Part shown: positions 36,551-45,646 of the stretch, piece after piece
Layout of the letters: each line of letters opens with the position of its first letter
Numbering within the stretch: position 1 is the stretch's first letter
NCBI GenBank assembly: GCA_965199725.1
Contig: OZ241321.1
Coordinates: 496,001-560,000 of the forward strand
DNA: 64,000 nt
Reading direction: 5' to 3'
Origin: G965199725 sp965199725
GTDB taxonomy: Bacteria > Pseudomonadota > Gammaproteobacteria > Nitrosococcales > Methylophagaceae
The notes under the pieces: generated by a model
The model's database searches: none
Told to the model about the DNA's origin: nothing
The model's input: the letters and a program-made list of their open reading frames with translations, nothing else
Translations under genes and position numbers: made by a program

Positions 36551-37518
36551 CCGTTACAACAGCAAGTAATAAGTTAAAACTGATAGTCTAGCTTGCACGC
36601 TCACCTCGCTCAAGTGCTTTGTTAGCTTTGGTCCTGATCGTAGCTACCTAAGAATATCCAATAGCAATTCTAGAGTGCCAATAACTACCCCACACCAAGC
36701 TACTAATTCTGTATTTACCATTCTTGAGTACTTCATGACTGTGAACAGCTAGTGCTTCAATAACACTAGCCCAGCTTTACTATATCTAGTGACGCAGGGG
36801 CGAAGCTAATTGACTTTTTAAATACTAATAAACTTGGGCTTTAGCCTTTTCTATCTCTACTTTTCTCCCAGCAACATCATTGGATGTTCTTTACATGCCT
36901 GCTGTAACTTGCTAACCTATATCAGCCAATTTTCCACACCTTTACCTGCATCGTTTCGCTTACTTCCCAGCTTTTGATCATGACGGTAGTAAACTTTTAT
37001 TTGCCTATCTTTTCTTTTACTTATAATTAACTACTATTTCTCCACTGCAAAATTAAGATACTTTCCAGCTCGACAAAAAACTATAGCCATTCATTATAGT
37101 ATGACTTAATTAACTTATTATATATTCCAATCATCGCCTGAAAGTAGATGCAAAGAAATATCAAAAATACGATAATCTCACTGAGTATCCTACCTATTTC
37201 AACAATGATCAATATTTTGTAAATAAATATATAGCCATAAAGATCGCTTATATCTACGAGTCATAGCTATAGATTTGCATCCAGCAAAAAGTTTTTGCCT
37301 GACTTCATCTTGCAGTGAAAATTTAACTTTAACATCGTATACATACGATATATCCATTTATAACTCCAACATAACCAAGGGCTTACGGCCGCCATGGCAA
37401 TCTGTTCACGGGCACCTAAAACAGATCCTAATTGAAACTTAGACACCATTGGGTAGCCTCTCAATCCAGTGCCAACAACACCTTAATATATTAGACAAGA
37501 TTGCAATAACTATATGAT
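36551..37518. other. Gene-poor 968-bp stretch
   Basis: No intact gene was recognised. Six-frame reading gives only short frames, the longest being a 65-codon minus-strand frame at 37267-37464 without family resemblance. Composition is AT-rich with many stops. It has the look of eroded coding DNA, but nothing could be matched. Confidence 0.4.
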
Positions 37519-38415
37519 CTAACGTCTTTCCGTCAATAAATATCGGGCTGTGCGCAAGTAATAACGCTTTGACAAGCAGATAAGAAATGTCTTGATAAAC
37601 GACCATTTATTTAGTCTAGGACGTGATAACAGACTGCTGTCATGTTGTTTTTTTAATAAAGATAACGTCCAGATGCCGCCTAAGGTCATCGCCCGTACTT
37701 CAAAACCGATACGCCCGGATAGCTCAGCACCTAAAGGATAACCGCGCACTATTATATTTTCGGTACGCTGATAAAGGCTGCGGATAAGTGGTGCTATATT
37801 TATAGTATCTTCCGCTATTAATGCTGATTCTTCTAGCCCCGTCGCTGCCAGTTCATCCTGAGGGATATAAATGCGATTTTGCTCGTTGTAATCTTGGACA
37901 ATATCCTGATAAAAATTAATTAATTGCAAGGCTGTGCAGATAGCATCAGATTGCACCAGTTGTTTTTGGGTAGGCACGCCTTGTAAGTGAAGTATCAATC
38001 GACCCACTGGGTTGGCTGAACGCTGGCAATAATCAAGCACCTCATTAAAATTGGCATAGCGATATTTAGTCACATCCTGCCGAAAAGCTGACAGCATGTT
38101 TTTAAATAAATAAATCGGTAAATCATGCTGATAAATAACATCAGCAAGCGCAATAAAAACTGGATTAGATCCTTGATAACTGTTCATACTAATATAAGCT
38201 AGTACCTTATTGTAATCAGCTAACTGCTGTAAGCGTTTATCAGGCAGCGCATTGCCTTCATCAGCAATATCATCAGCACCGCGCGCAAACGCATAAATAA
38301 CACTGATCGGCAAACGCAAATGTTTAGGCAAAGCATAAGAGGCAACCGGAAAGTTTTCATAATGATTCTTGGCTATTTTCTGGCAAAAATCATACGCTTT
38401 AGTTAATTTACTCAT
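37519..38415 (-). CDS. hpnC: HpnC-type squalene/hydroxysqualene synthase
   Basis: Trans-isoprenyl diphosphate synthase of the squalene-synthase fold. The Mg-binding Asp motifs are FARGADDIADEG near residue 48 and NFYQDIVQDYNE further on. The DDIADE form and N-terminal HYENFPVAS are typical of HpnC, which in bacteria acts after HpnD to make hydroxysqualene for hopanoid synthesis. HpnD, HpnE and squalene-hopene cyclase are not in this window. Starts inside the rmuC end. Confidence 0.85.
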   Translation of the reverse strand: MSKLTKAYDFCQKIAKNHYENFPVASYALPKHLRLPISVIYAFARGADDIADEGNALPDKRLQQLADYNKVLAYISMNSYQGSNPVFIALADVIYQHDLPIYLFKNMLSAFRQDVTKYRYANFNEVLDYCQRSANPVGRLILHLQGVPTQKQLVQSDAICTALQLINFYQDIVQDYNEQNRIYIPQDELAATGLEESALIAEDTINIAPLIRSLYQRTENIIVRGYPLGAELSGRIGFEVRAMTLGGIWTLSLLKKQHDSSLLSRPRLNKWSFIKTFLICLSKRYYLRTARYLLTERR

Positions 38416-39673
38416 CCTCACGCTGCGCCTGCACCAGGCGAGTCTGTTGTTCTATTGGCTGCAACTCGGCGATATTATCTTTGCTACGAATACCCATATC
38501 CAAGAATTTGCGCGCGCTTGGCATTACCCGGCTTTCTAATGAACTGACAGATTTGTTAAAGTGATCAACACTGCTAGTAAGACTTTTGCCCAGTTTATGT
38601 AGATGGTCACTAAATACGGCTAACCGCTTATACAAATTTTCACCAAGATCACGTATCTCCATGGCGTTTTCTGCCAGCACCTGCTGCTTCCAGCCATAAG
38701 AGACAACGTGCAACAACGCCATAAAATTGGTAGGTGTCGCTAAAATGATATTGTTGCGCATACTGTCTTCGAACAATGTGGTGTCAATTTGTAACGCCGC
38801 AGATAAAAATTGCTCACCAGGAATAAATAGGACAATAAACCCAAGAGAGCCGCTATATTCAGCCCAATAGCTTTTGCTGGATAAATTTCTAACACATTTG
38901 CGAATATTTTGAGCATGACGTTTTAATTCACGCTGTCGCGTATCATCATCTTGTGCTTGCATAGCCGATAAATAAGCATCTAGGGGTGTTTTGGCATCAA
39001 CAATAATCTCGCGATTTTCAGGCAACTTTACAATCATATCTGGTCGAATGGCACCTTTTTCTATAACAGTGTGTGCTTGTTCAAAAAAATCACAATGTGC
39101 TACCATGCCGCTTAATTCTGCCAAACGCCGCAAAGTCATTTCACCCCATTGCCCACGCACTTCAGGTCGGCGTAGCGCCTGCACTAGGTTTTGTGTTTCT
39201 TGTTTTAAGTCCTGCTGACTTTTATTCATTGCATCAATGGTGCTAAGCAAACTGCCATAATCTTTTTGCCTATCTTTCTCAATTTGATGAATCTGGCTGG
39301 TAGTTTTTTGCAATGCCTCGTTTATTGGTTTGACAAGCTGCTGTATCGATTTTTCCTTACTATCTAGTGCTGTTTCAGCTTCGCTCTGAAAGCGTTTTAA
39401 GTTTTGTTCTGCAAGTTTTAGAAAGTCATCACTATTAGACTTAAGCGCCTTGTCTGAGAGCGCGTTAAATTCATTGACAAGTTTTTGCTGAGCTTGTCTT
39501 ATGACATCATCAAGTTGCGCCTGATTGCGTTGGTCTAATTTCAGTTTTAATGATAATTCAACCTTCTGACTAGTTAATACACTGATTTTTCTCTGGCAAA
39601 TCCAATAAGATAATCCGGCACCAATTAAAGTAGCAAGCAACAATAAAACAACATAAGTAACGGTTAAATCCAT
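38408..39673 (-). CDS. rmuC: RmuC, DNA recombination protein
   Basis: RmuC family protein that limits DNA inversions at short repeats, probably a nuclease. One N-terminal membrane helix (VVLLLLATLIGAGLSYWI), a long coiled coil of about 130 residues, and the nuclease-fold domain with RGQWGEMTLRRLAELSG and PENREIIVDAKTPLDAYL. 421 residues. Overlaps gph by ten bases. Confidence 0.93.
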   Translation of the reverse strand: MDLTVTYVVLLLLATLIGAGLSYWICQRKISVLTSQKVELSLKLKLDQRNQAQLDDVIRQAQQKLVNEFNALSDKALKSNSDDFLKLAEQNLKRFQSEAETALDSKEKSIQQLVKPINEALQKTTSQIHQIEKDRQKDYGSLLSTIDAMNKSQQDLKQETQNLVQALRRPEVRGQWGEMTLRRLAELSGMVAHCDFFEQAHTVIEKGAIRPDMIVKLPENREIIVDAKTPLDAYLSAMQAQDDDTRQRELKRHAQNIRKCVRNLSSKSYWAEYSGSLGFIVLFIPGEQFLSAALQIDTTLFEDSMRNNIILATPTNFMALLHVVSYGWKQQVLAENAMEIRDLGENLYKRLAVFSDHLHKLGKSLTSSVDHFNKSVSSLESRVMPSARKFLDMGIRSKDNIAELQPIEQQTRLVQAQREDE

Positions 39674-40323
39674 TGTAAAATGTCCTTAGGCGCAGAAATA
39701 GTAGCATCAGCCTGCCAGTTTTGTGGATGATCATCCTCACTCAAATAACCATACAGAGCAGCAACTGTTTGCATATTTACACCTTTACCTGCCTTCATAT
39801 CGCTCGCAGTATCACCAATATAAACGCATTGCTCTGGCTTTTTTTTAATAAGATTACAAGCATGGATCATTGGTGCTGGGTGAGGTTTGCAAAATGCTGT
39901 GGTATCGCCACTAACAACACAGACAGCACGATCGAGCAAATTAAGCTTTGCCAATAACAGCTCTGTTAAAAGTGCAGGTTTATTGGTGATGACTCCCCAC
40001 GGGATAGAGCGTTGTTCCAACGTTGAAAGTACTGCTTCCATACCAGCAAATAAACATGTATTACGGGCAATATTATATTGATAAAGCTGGTAGAGACGTT
40101 GCTGCAAAATAGGATAATCAGTATGATCAGGTGATATATCAAACGCCAACGCTAATAAAGCCTGACTGCCATGACTGACATTAGCGCGAATTTTATCATA
40201 AGGCAAAGTAAATTTATCCTGCTCTTGTAATAAGGCATTTAAGGCAAAGGCAATATCAGGGGCGGTATCAACCAGCGTACCATCAAGATCAAACAGGACT
40301 GCAGAAATGCTACTAACTATCAC
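39664..40323 (-). CDS. gph: Phosphoglycolate phosphatase (HAD family)
   Basis: HAD hydrolase removing phosphate from 2-phosphoglycolate, a product of DNA 3'-end repair and of Rubisco oxygenation. Motif I LFDLDGTLVDTAPDI, motif II in the GVITNKP region, motif III lysine in CKPHPAPM and motif IV YIGDTASDMKAG are intact. A GTG at 40323 overlapping the ubiG stop is the best start. About 219 residues. ubiG-gph is a common gammaproteobacterial pair. Confidence 0.92.
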   Translation of the reverse strand: MIVSSISAVLFDLDGTLVDTAPDIAFALNALLQEQDKFTLPYDKIRANVSHGSQALLALAFDISPDHTDYPILQQRLYQLYQYNIARNTCLFAGMEAVLSTLEQRSIPWGVITNKPALLTELLLAKLNLLDRAVCVVSGDTTAFCKPHPAPMIHACNLIKKKPEQCVYIGDTASDMKAGKGVNMQTVAALYGYLSEDDHPQNWQADATISAPKDILQWI

Positions 40324-41039
40324 AACACGGTTAATTTTTGGCAATACATTAAGTAATTAACATGTACATCCTGGCCTAATGTATATTTTTTAGATAAAGG
40401 ATTATAACTCATACCGGTTATATCAAGCACCTGCAACTTCGCCTGCTGGCGACAGATACTAGCCATTTCAGCAGGACGAATAAAACGCTGATAATCATGT
40501 GTACCTTTTGGCAAAAGTTTCAGTACATATTCGGCAGTAAGTACAGCAAAAAAATAGGCCTTAGGATGGCGATTAAGTGTTGAAAAAAATATATGGCCAT
40601 TGGGTTTAACAAGATGGGCACAAGCCCGGACGATTGATTCTGGTTCTGGCACATGCTCAAGCATCTCCATACAACAGACAACATCATATTGTTCGTCATC
40701 CTGCCGCGCTTTTTGCTCTACAGTTATCTGCGCATAATCAATATTAAGCCCAACCCCTAAGGCGTGTGCCTCAGCAACTGATAACGCCTGCTTAGCGTTA
40801 TCAATACCAGTGACATTGGCACCGCTTTTAGCCAGTGCCTCAGTTAAAATGCCGCCCCCGCAACCAACATCCAGCACTTTTTTACCAGCAAGATCACAAC
40901 GGCGTCTGATATAAGCTAATCTTAGCGGATTAATATCATGTAATGGCTTTGACTGCCCATCAGGGTTCCACCAGTCTGCGGCCAGATCATCAAATTTAGC
41001 AATTTCTGCTGAATCAATATTGGTGTCTTTCATATTCAT
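40320..41039 (-). CDS. ubiG: UbiG, ubiquinone O-methyltransferase
   Basis: AdoMet-dependent enzyme performing both O-methylations of ubiquinone biosynthesis. DLAADWWNPDGQSKPLHDINPLR at the N-terminus (given here only as a pattern), the AdoMet motif VLDVGCGGGILTEALA, and CMEMLEHVPEP are typical. 239 residues. Its stop overlaps gph. Indicates aerobic-type quinone use. Confidence 0.94.
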   Translation of the reverse strand: MNMKDTNIDSAEIAKFDDLAADWWNPDGQSKPLHDINPLRLAYIRRRCDLAGKKVLDVGCGGGILTEALAKSGANVTGIDNAKQALSVAEAHALGVGLNIDYAQITVEQKARQDDEQYDVVCCMEMLEHVPEPESIVRACAHLVKPNGHIFFSTLNRHPKAYFFAVLTAEYVLKLLPKGTHDYQRFIRPAEMASICRQQAKLQVLDITGMSYNPLSKKYTLGQDVHVNYLMYCQKLTVL

Positions 41040-41438
41040 ATGTTGATGCTGACCTTAACTTAAATCATTATAGCAACACGGTAAGCATAAGGCGATTGTT
41101 AAACTAAAAATACACCGCTCATTTTTACCCCCCTCTCTCTACCCCTACAGGCTTTTTGTGCTGTGCTAATGTGGAACGCATAATCATCTGCTCGCTGGCC
41201 CATTTGAAGTAAAAAATAAAGCTAAACTGACCCGACCGCGCCGATCATTATTACACCCAGTCTAATATCTGTATCTTTACTTTTAAGCCAGCCAGCAATA
41301 CCACCCCGCCATGCTGGCCTTGTTTATTAATATAATCAGAGTAGCAGCCTCTGGATAGTATTCATTAATGCTATAATAGTTTTATCATAACGACAGAAAC
41401 TATATACTAAAACTCTAAAAACATAAGGAGACAGTAGT
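41040..41438. other. Intergenic 399-bp stretch between ubiG and SDR gene
   Basis: No gene can be supported. A minus-strand run reading GWLKSKDTDIRLGVIMIGAV looks protein-like, but it is bounded by stops and matches nothing I know. The last 20 bases hold a good ribosome site (AAGGAG) for the SDR gene. Confidence 0.35.
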
Positions 41439-42113
41439 ATGACGCACACAGTATTAGTCACTGGTAGTAACCGAGGCATTGGGCTTGAATTGTGCACACA
41501 ACTGAACGCGCGCAGTTTTGACGTGATCGCCACATGTCGTCATAGTTCTCCAGCACTTAATGGACTCAATGTGGAAGTAATAGAAAATGTTGAAGTCAGT
41601 GATCCACATAGCCTGTCAACTTTAGCCAGCAAGCTGTCAGGGCGAAATATTGATTGGCTGATTAATAATGCTGGTATTGCCAATGGTATTGCCATGAATG
41701 GACTGGATGAACGTGCTATTGACAGCTGTAAACGCATGTTTGCCGTCAATAGCCTGGGGCCTTTACTGACAACCTATGCATTACTAGGCAATTTAAGCCA
41801 AAACAGCAAGGTGGGTATCATTACCAGCCGCATGGGTTCCATCGCTGATAATAATTCAGGGGGTAGTTACGGCTACCGCATGTCTAAAGCAGCAGTTAAT
41901 GCAGCAAGTAAATCATTGGCTATTGATCTGAAACCACGCAGTATTGCAGTAGCTATATTGCATCCTGGATGGGTACGAACAGATATGACTAGTCATAGCG
42001 GCTTGATAAGTGCTGATGAGTCAGTATCAGGATTATTGAATAGAATGGATGAACTAACCTTGGAGAACAGTGGCTCGTTCTGGCATACCAATGGCGATCT
42101 GTTACCTTGGTAG
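41439..42113 (+). CDS. Short-chain dehydrogenase/reductase
   Basis: Classical SDR with the Rossmann motif TGSNRGIGLEL, NNAG at about residue 75 and the catalytic YxxxK in YGYRMSKAAVNA. 224 residues. Resembles the C-factor/CsgA-like group, but the substrate cannot be stated. Good AAGGAG upstream of the ATG. Convergent with cysB and not clearly linked to it. Confidence 0.88.
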   Translation: MTHTVLVTGSNRGIGLELCTQLNARSFDVIATCRHSSPALNGLNVEVIENVEVSDPHSLSTLASKLSGRNIDWLINNAGIANGIAMNGLDERAIDSCKRMFAVNSLGPLLTTYALLGNLSQNSKVGIITSRMGSIADNNSGGSYGYRMSKAAVNAASKSLAIDLKPRSIAVAILHPGWVRTDMTSHSGLISADESVSGLLNRMDELTLENSGSFWHTNGDLLPW

Positions 42114-42134
42114 TGTAAGTAATACACCAAATCG

Positions 42135-43058
42135 TTAATTTGATGTAATAGCCTGCTCAACGACCTCGCGGGTAAGGTGCGGTGCCAAGTACGCAATAAA
42201 GTCATAACTGAACTTACGCAGATAATGATTACGTTTAATGCCAAGATGAGTGGTGCTGGGGTGAAATAAATGACTGGCGTCAGCTGCTTTTAGTGGTGAG
42301 TCTTTTATCTCATCAAACGCCATACTGGCGATAATACCAACGCCTAATCCCATCTCAACATAGGTTTTAATCACATCAGCATCAGTGGCAGTGAAAATAA
42401 CATTAGGCTTAACGCCTTTATCGGTAAAAGCCTTGTCTTGCTGTGCGCGACCAGTAAATCCCATTACATAGGTTAATAACGGATAACGAGAGATAGCCTC
42501 TAGTGACAACATTTCCTCGGTTAATAACGGATGATCAGGGGAAACAACCACTGAGCGATTCCAATCGTAACAAGGCAATATAGCCAAGGCACTAAATTGT
42601 GCCAGCCCTTCTGTTGCAATAGCAATATCAACCCGCCCTGTTGCCGCCATTTCAGCAATTTCAGTAGGCGTTCCCTGCACCATGTTTAAGCGCACATCAG
42701 GGTAACGTTTGGTAAACTTTTTAATGGCGAAAGGTAAAGCATAACGTGCTTGGGTATGGGTAGTGCCAATAGATAATGTGCCTACCTGATCATTATTATT
42801 ATCAGCTGCAAGCTGACCAATATTATCAACGTCAAGTAAAACACGATCAGCCATATCTGCTACATCACGACCTACAGGCGTTAAATTGGTTAGCCGCTTG
42901 CCATGACGTTCAAATATTTTTAAGCCAAGCTCATCTTCTAATTGTTGCACCTGATTGCTGATACCCGGCTGGGAAGCATGCAACGCATTAGCTGCGGCAG
43001 ATACACTCATACCCTGGCGGACAATTTCTCGTACATATTTTAGTTGCTGTAATTTCAT
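42135..43058 (-). CDS. cysB: CysB-type LysR-family sulfur regulator
   Basis: LysR transcription factor of the CysB/Cbl group, which in other bacteria senses O-/N-acetylserine and activates sulfate assimilation. The helix-turn-helix MSVSAAANALHASQPGISNQ follows MKLQQLKYV, the usual start (43058). The effector domain has TIGTTHTQARYALP, diagnostic of CysB. 307 residues. Divergent from the TauE gene and 1 kb from cysHDN, its expected targets. Confidence 0.9.
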   Translation of the reverse strand: MKLQQLKYVREIVRQGMSVSAAANALHASQPGISNQVQQLEDELGLKIFERHGKRLTNLTPVGRDVADMADRVLLDVDNIGQLAADNNNDQVGTLSIGTTHTQARYALPFAIKKFTKRYPDVRLNMVQGTPTEIAEMAATGRVDIAIATEGLAQFSALAILPCYDWNRSVVVSPDHPLLTEEMLSLEAISRYPLLTYVMGFTGRAQQDKAFTDKGVKPNVIFTATDADVIKTYVEMGLGVGIIASMAFDEIKDSPLKAADASHLFHPSTTHLGIKRNHYLRKFSYDFIAYLAPHLTREVVEQAITSN

Positions 43059-43157
43059 ATAATTTTTTATTATATAGATAGAATACAATAGTTTTTGATA
43101 GAATATAACAAAATGATACAATTTTTCATTTTTAATCTGGACTTTAGTATTTTACAC

Positions 43158-43982
43158 ATGATGGAGTGGGGATACACATTGGCAGGGCTATTGGTTGGTA
43201 TTATGGTAGGTATGACAGGTGTAGGTGGCGGCTCTCTGATGACACCGATATTGATTTTTTATTTTTCAGTGCAACCGGCTGTAGCGGTCGGCACTGACTT
43301 ATTATTTGCTGCTATCACTAAATTAGGCGGTGTGTGGGCGTATTGGCGCCATAGTGTGGTTAATTGGAAAATCGTTAAAATATTGGCAATAGGCAGTATT
43401 CCAGCGACACTCGTTACATTATGGGGACTAAAGGTAGCGGGTATTAATGAAGGCCAACACAGCGGATTCATTACCGCAACATTAGGGGTAATGTTAATTT
43501 GCACTTCAAGCGCATTGCTGTTGAAAGGTTATCTTGCCGGTCTTTTACAAACGCGTGACAACCACCCTATCGCATTAACCCTGTACAAGCTGCGCCAAAA
43601 TCAACAACATACCTTATGGTCAACCATTTTTGCCGGTGCTGCACTTGGGGTGATGGTTACTATATCCTCTGTTGGCGCAGGCGCAATTGGAGCAGCTATT
43701 TTGCTATTTTTGTATCCCAACATGAAAGCAACAGAAATAGTTGCCACTGATATTGCCCATGCTGTGCCGCTAACTGCCATTGCTGGCCTGGGGCATTCAA
43801 CAGTTGGAACGGTTGACTGGTCATTGCTAGTGCTTTTAATACTGGGTTCATTGCCTGGCATTTATATTGGCAGCCATATAGGTGTAAAAACATCTGACAG
43901 GGTAATGAGGCCATTGTTAGCAGTAATATTATTACTGGTAGGAATTAAATGCCTGCATAACGGGCTGTTGGCGTACGGTTAA
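43158..43982 (+). CDS. TauE/SafE-family sulfite exporter-like permease
   Basis: Integral membrane protein with about eight helices. The two TauE/SafE repeats begin VGMTGVGGGSLMTPIL and SSVGAGAIGAAIL. Between cysB and cysH it is likely to move sulfite or a related sulfur anion. Starts at 43158 (MMEWGY) or in frame as far up as 43095; the shorter one begins at the first membrane helix. The spacer to cysB (43059-43157) must hold both promoters. Confidence 0.85.
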   Translation: MMEWGYTLAGLLVGIMVGMTGVGGGSLMTPILIFYFSVQPAVAVGTDLLFAAITKLGGVWAYWRHSVVNWKIVKILAIGSIPATLVTLWGLKVAGINEGQHSGFITATLGVMLICTSSALLLKGYLAGLLQTRDNHPIALTLYKLRQNQQHTLWSTIFAGAALGVMVTISSVGAGAIGAAILLFLYPNMKATEIVATDIAHAVPLTAIAGLGHSTVGTVDWSLLVLLILGSLPGIYIGSHIGVKTSDRVMRPLLAVILLLVGIKCLHNGLLAYG

Positions 43983-44030
43983 CATGTTAGTCAGGCGGAT
44001 TAGCAGTTTGACAATAACATAAATAAATTT

Positions 44031-44738
44031 ATGAACATGGTCGAAATTAACAAACAACTGACTGCAAAAATTGATGATGTTAAGCAGATATTAGCAAACA
44101 TTATAAGCGCATACATGCCAGCTACTTTGGCATCAAGTTATGGTGCCGAAGATATGGTATTGATGGATTTGATCTGCAAATTTGCGTCAGAAATTGAAAT
44201 TTTTACTCTTGATACTAAGCGGATACCGCAAGAAACGTACAAGTTAATGCAACAAGCAAACTTGCATTATAAGCAAAAGGTAGCAGTTTATTTTCCTGAT
44301 AGCGCTGATGTTGAAGCATATGTGTCAGAAAAAGGACTTAATGCATTTTATGATAGTGTTGAATTGCGTAAGCAATGCTGTGACATACGCAAAGTAAGAC
44401 CCCTTAAGGTTGCGTTGACAGGTAAAAAGGCATGGCTTACTGGTATGCGCCGAGCACAAGCTGTAACTCGGAGAGAGATACCTGTTTCGGAGCGTGATGA
44501 TGATCACGGCCTGCAAAAATTCAGCCCGCTAATAGAATGGTCTGATAATGATGTTTGGACTTATATCAGAGCGTTTGATGTACCCTATAACGCCCTACAT
44601 GATAAAGGATATGCCAGTATTGGCTGCGAACCGTGCACACGAGCAATCACCGTGGGCGAAGATGTTCGTGCTGGTCGCTGGTGGTGGGAAAACCCTGCAA
44701 GTAAAGAATGCGGCTTACATGTTAAATTGAACAAGTAG
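44031..44738 (+). CDS. cysH: CysH, APS reductase type with [4Fe-4S] cysteines
   Basis: Thiol-dependent reductase making sulfite from adenylated sulfate. The four cluster cysteines are present: Cys116-Cys117 in KQCCDIRK and Cys199/Cys202 in GCEPCTR. This CC...CxxC set marks reductases that accept APS directly; the PAPS-specific E. coli type lacks it. The catalytic C-terminal Cys is in KECGLHVK. 235 residues. First of cysH-cysD-cysN; eight bases to cysD. Confidence 0.93.
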   Translation: MNMVEINKQLTAKIDDVKQILANIISAYMPATLASSYGAEDMVLMDLICKFASEIEIFTLDTKRIPQETYKLMQQANLHYKQKVAVYFPDSADVEAYVSEKGLNAFYDSVELRKQCCDIRKVRPLKVALTGKKAWLTGMRRAQAVTRREIPVSERDDDHGLQKFSPLIEWSDNDVWTYIRAFDVPYNALHDKGYASIGCEPCTRAITVGEDVRAGRWWWENPASKECGLHVKLNK

Positions 44739-44746
44739 AAGAGAAA

Positions 44747-45646
44747 ATGGCTAACAAACGAACACACTTAAAACAACTAGAAGCAGAAAGTATCTATATC
44801 ATGCGTGAGGTTGTCGCCGAATTTGCTAATCCTGTTATGTTATATTCTGTAGGCAAAGATTCAGCGGTGATGCTTCATCTAGCAATGAAAGCATTCGCAC
44901 CAGCTAGGCCGCCTTTTCCTTTACTGCATGTTGATACAACTTGGAAGTTTAAGGAGATGATCGCCTTCCGCGACAGACGGGTAAAAGAATTGGGCTTGAA
45001 ACTGTTGGTGCAAATCAACCAACAGGGTGTCAAGGATGGTATTAACCCCTTTGATCATGCCAGATACACTGACATCATGAAAACTGATACCTTAAAGCAG
45101 GCGTTAGGCCAATATAGTTTTGATGCTGCCTTTGGGGGTGCGCGGCGGGATGAAGAAAAATCGCGGGCGAAAGAACGCGTATATTCATTTCGTGACCGTA
45201 AGCACCGCTGGAACCCAAAAAGGCAACGTCCCGAATTATGGCATATTTATAACAGCAAAATCAGCAAAGACGAAAGCATTCGTGTCTTTCCACTATCTAA
45301 CTGGACCGAATTGGATATCTGGCAATATATCTATCTGGAAACTATTCCGATTGTGCCTTTGTATTACGCAGCAGAAAGGCCTATTGTTGAACGTAATGGT
45401 CTAAAAATTATGGTGGATGATAACAGAATGCGGCTTGCTAAAGGAGAAAAACCAAAAATGGAGAAAGTGCGCTTCAGAACCTTGGGGTGCTATCCCTTGA
45501 CTGGCGCAGTGGCATCAAAAGCTGACACCCTGCCTGCCATCATTCAGGAAATGCTGCTGACCACAACATCAGAACGACAAGGGCGCGCTATTGATCACGA
45601 TGAAGCAGACTCAATGGAGAAGAAAAAACAAGAGGGTTATTTCTGA
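44747..45646 (+). CDS. cysD: CysD, sulfate adenylyltransferase subunit 2
   Basis: Catalytic subunit of ATP sulfurylase forming APS from ATP and sulfate. The PP-loop SVGKDSAVMLHLA, the HVDTTWKFKEMI stretch and AFGGARRDEEKSRAKERVYS are present. 299 residues. The stop overlaps the cysN start by one base (TGATG). Confidence 0.96.
   Translation: MANKRTHLKQLEAESIYIMREVVAEFANPVMLYSVGKDSAVMLHLAMKAFAPARPPFPLLHVDTTWKFKEMIAFRDRRVKELGLKLLVQINQQGVKDGINPFDHARYTDIMKTDTLKQALGQYSFDAAFGGARRDEEKSRAKERVYSFRDRKHRWNPKRQRPELWHIYNSKISKDESIRVFPLSNWTELDIWQYIYLETIPIVPLYYAAERPIVERNGLKIMVDDNRMRLAKGEKPKMEKVRFRTLGCYPLTGAVASKADTLPAIIQEMLLTTTSERQGRAIDHDEADSMEKKKQEGYF

Noticed and set aside
41091..41330. Minus-strand GlsB/YeaQ- or holin-like membrane fragment
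   Set aside because: A short hydrophobic run bounded by stops; no reliable family match.
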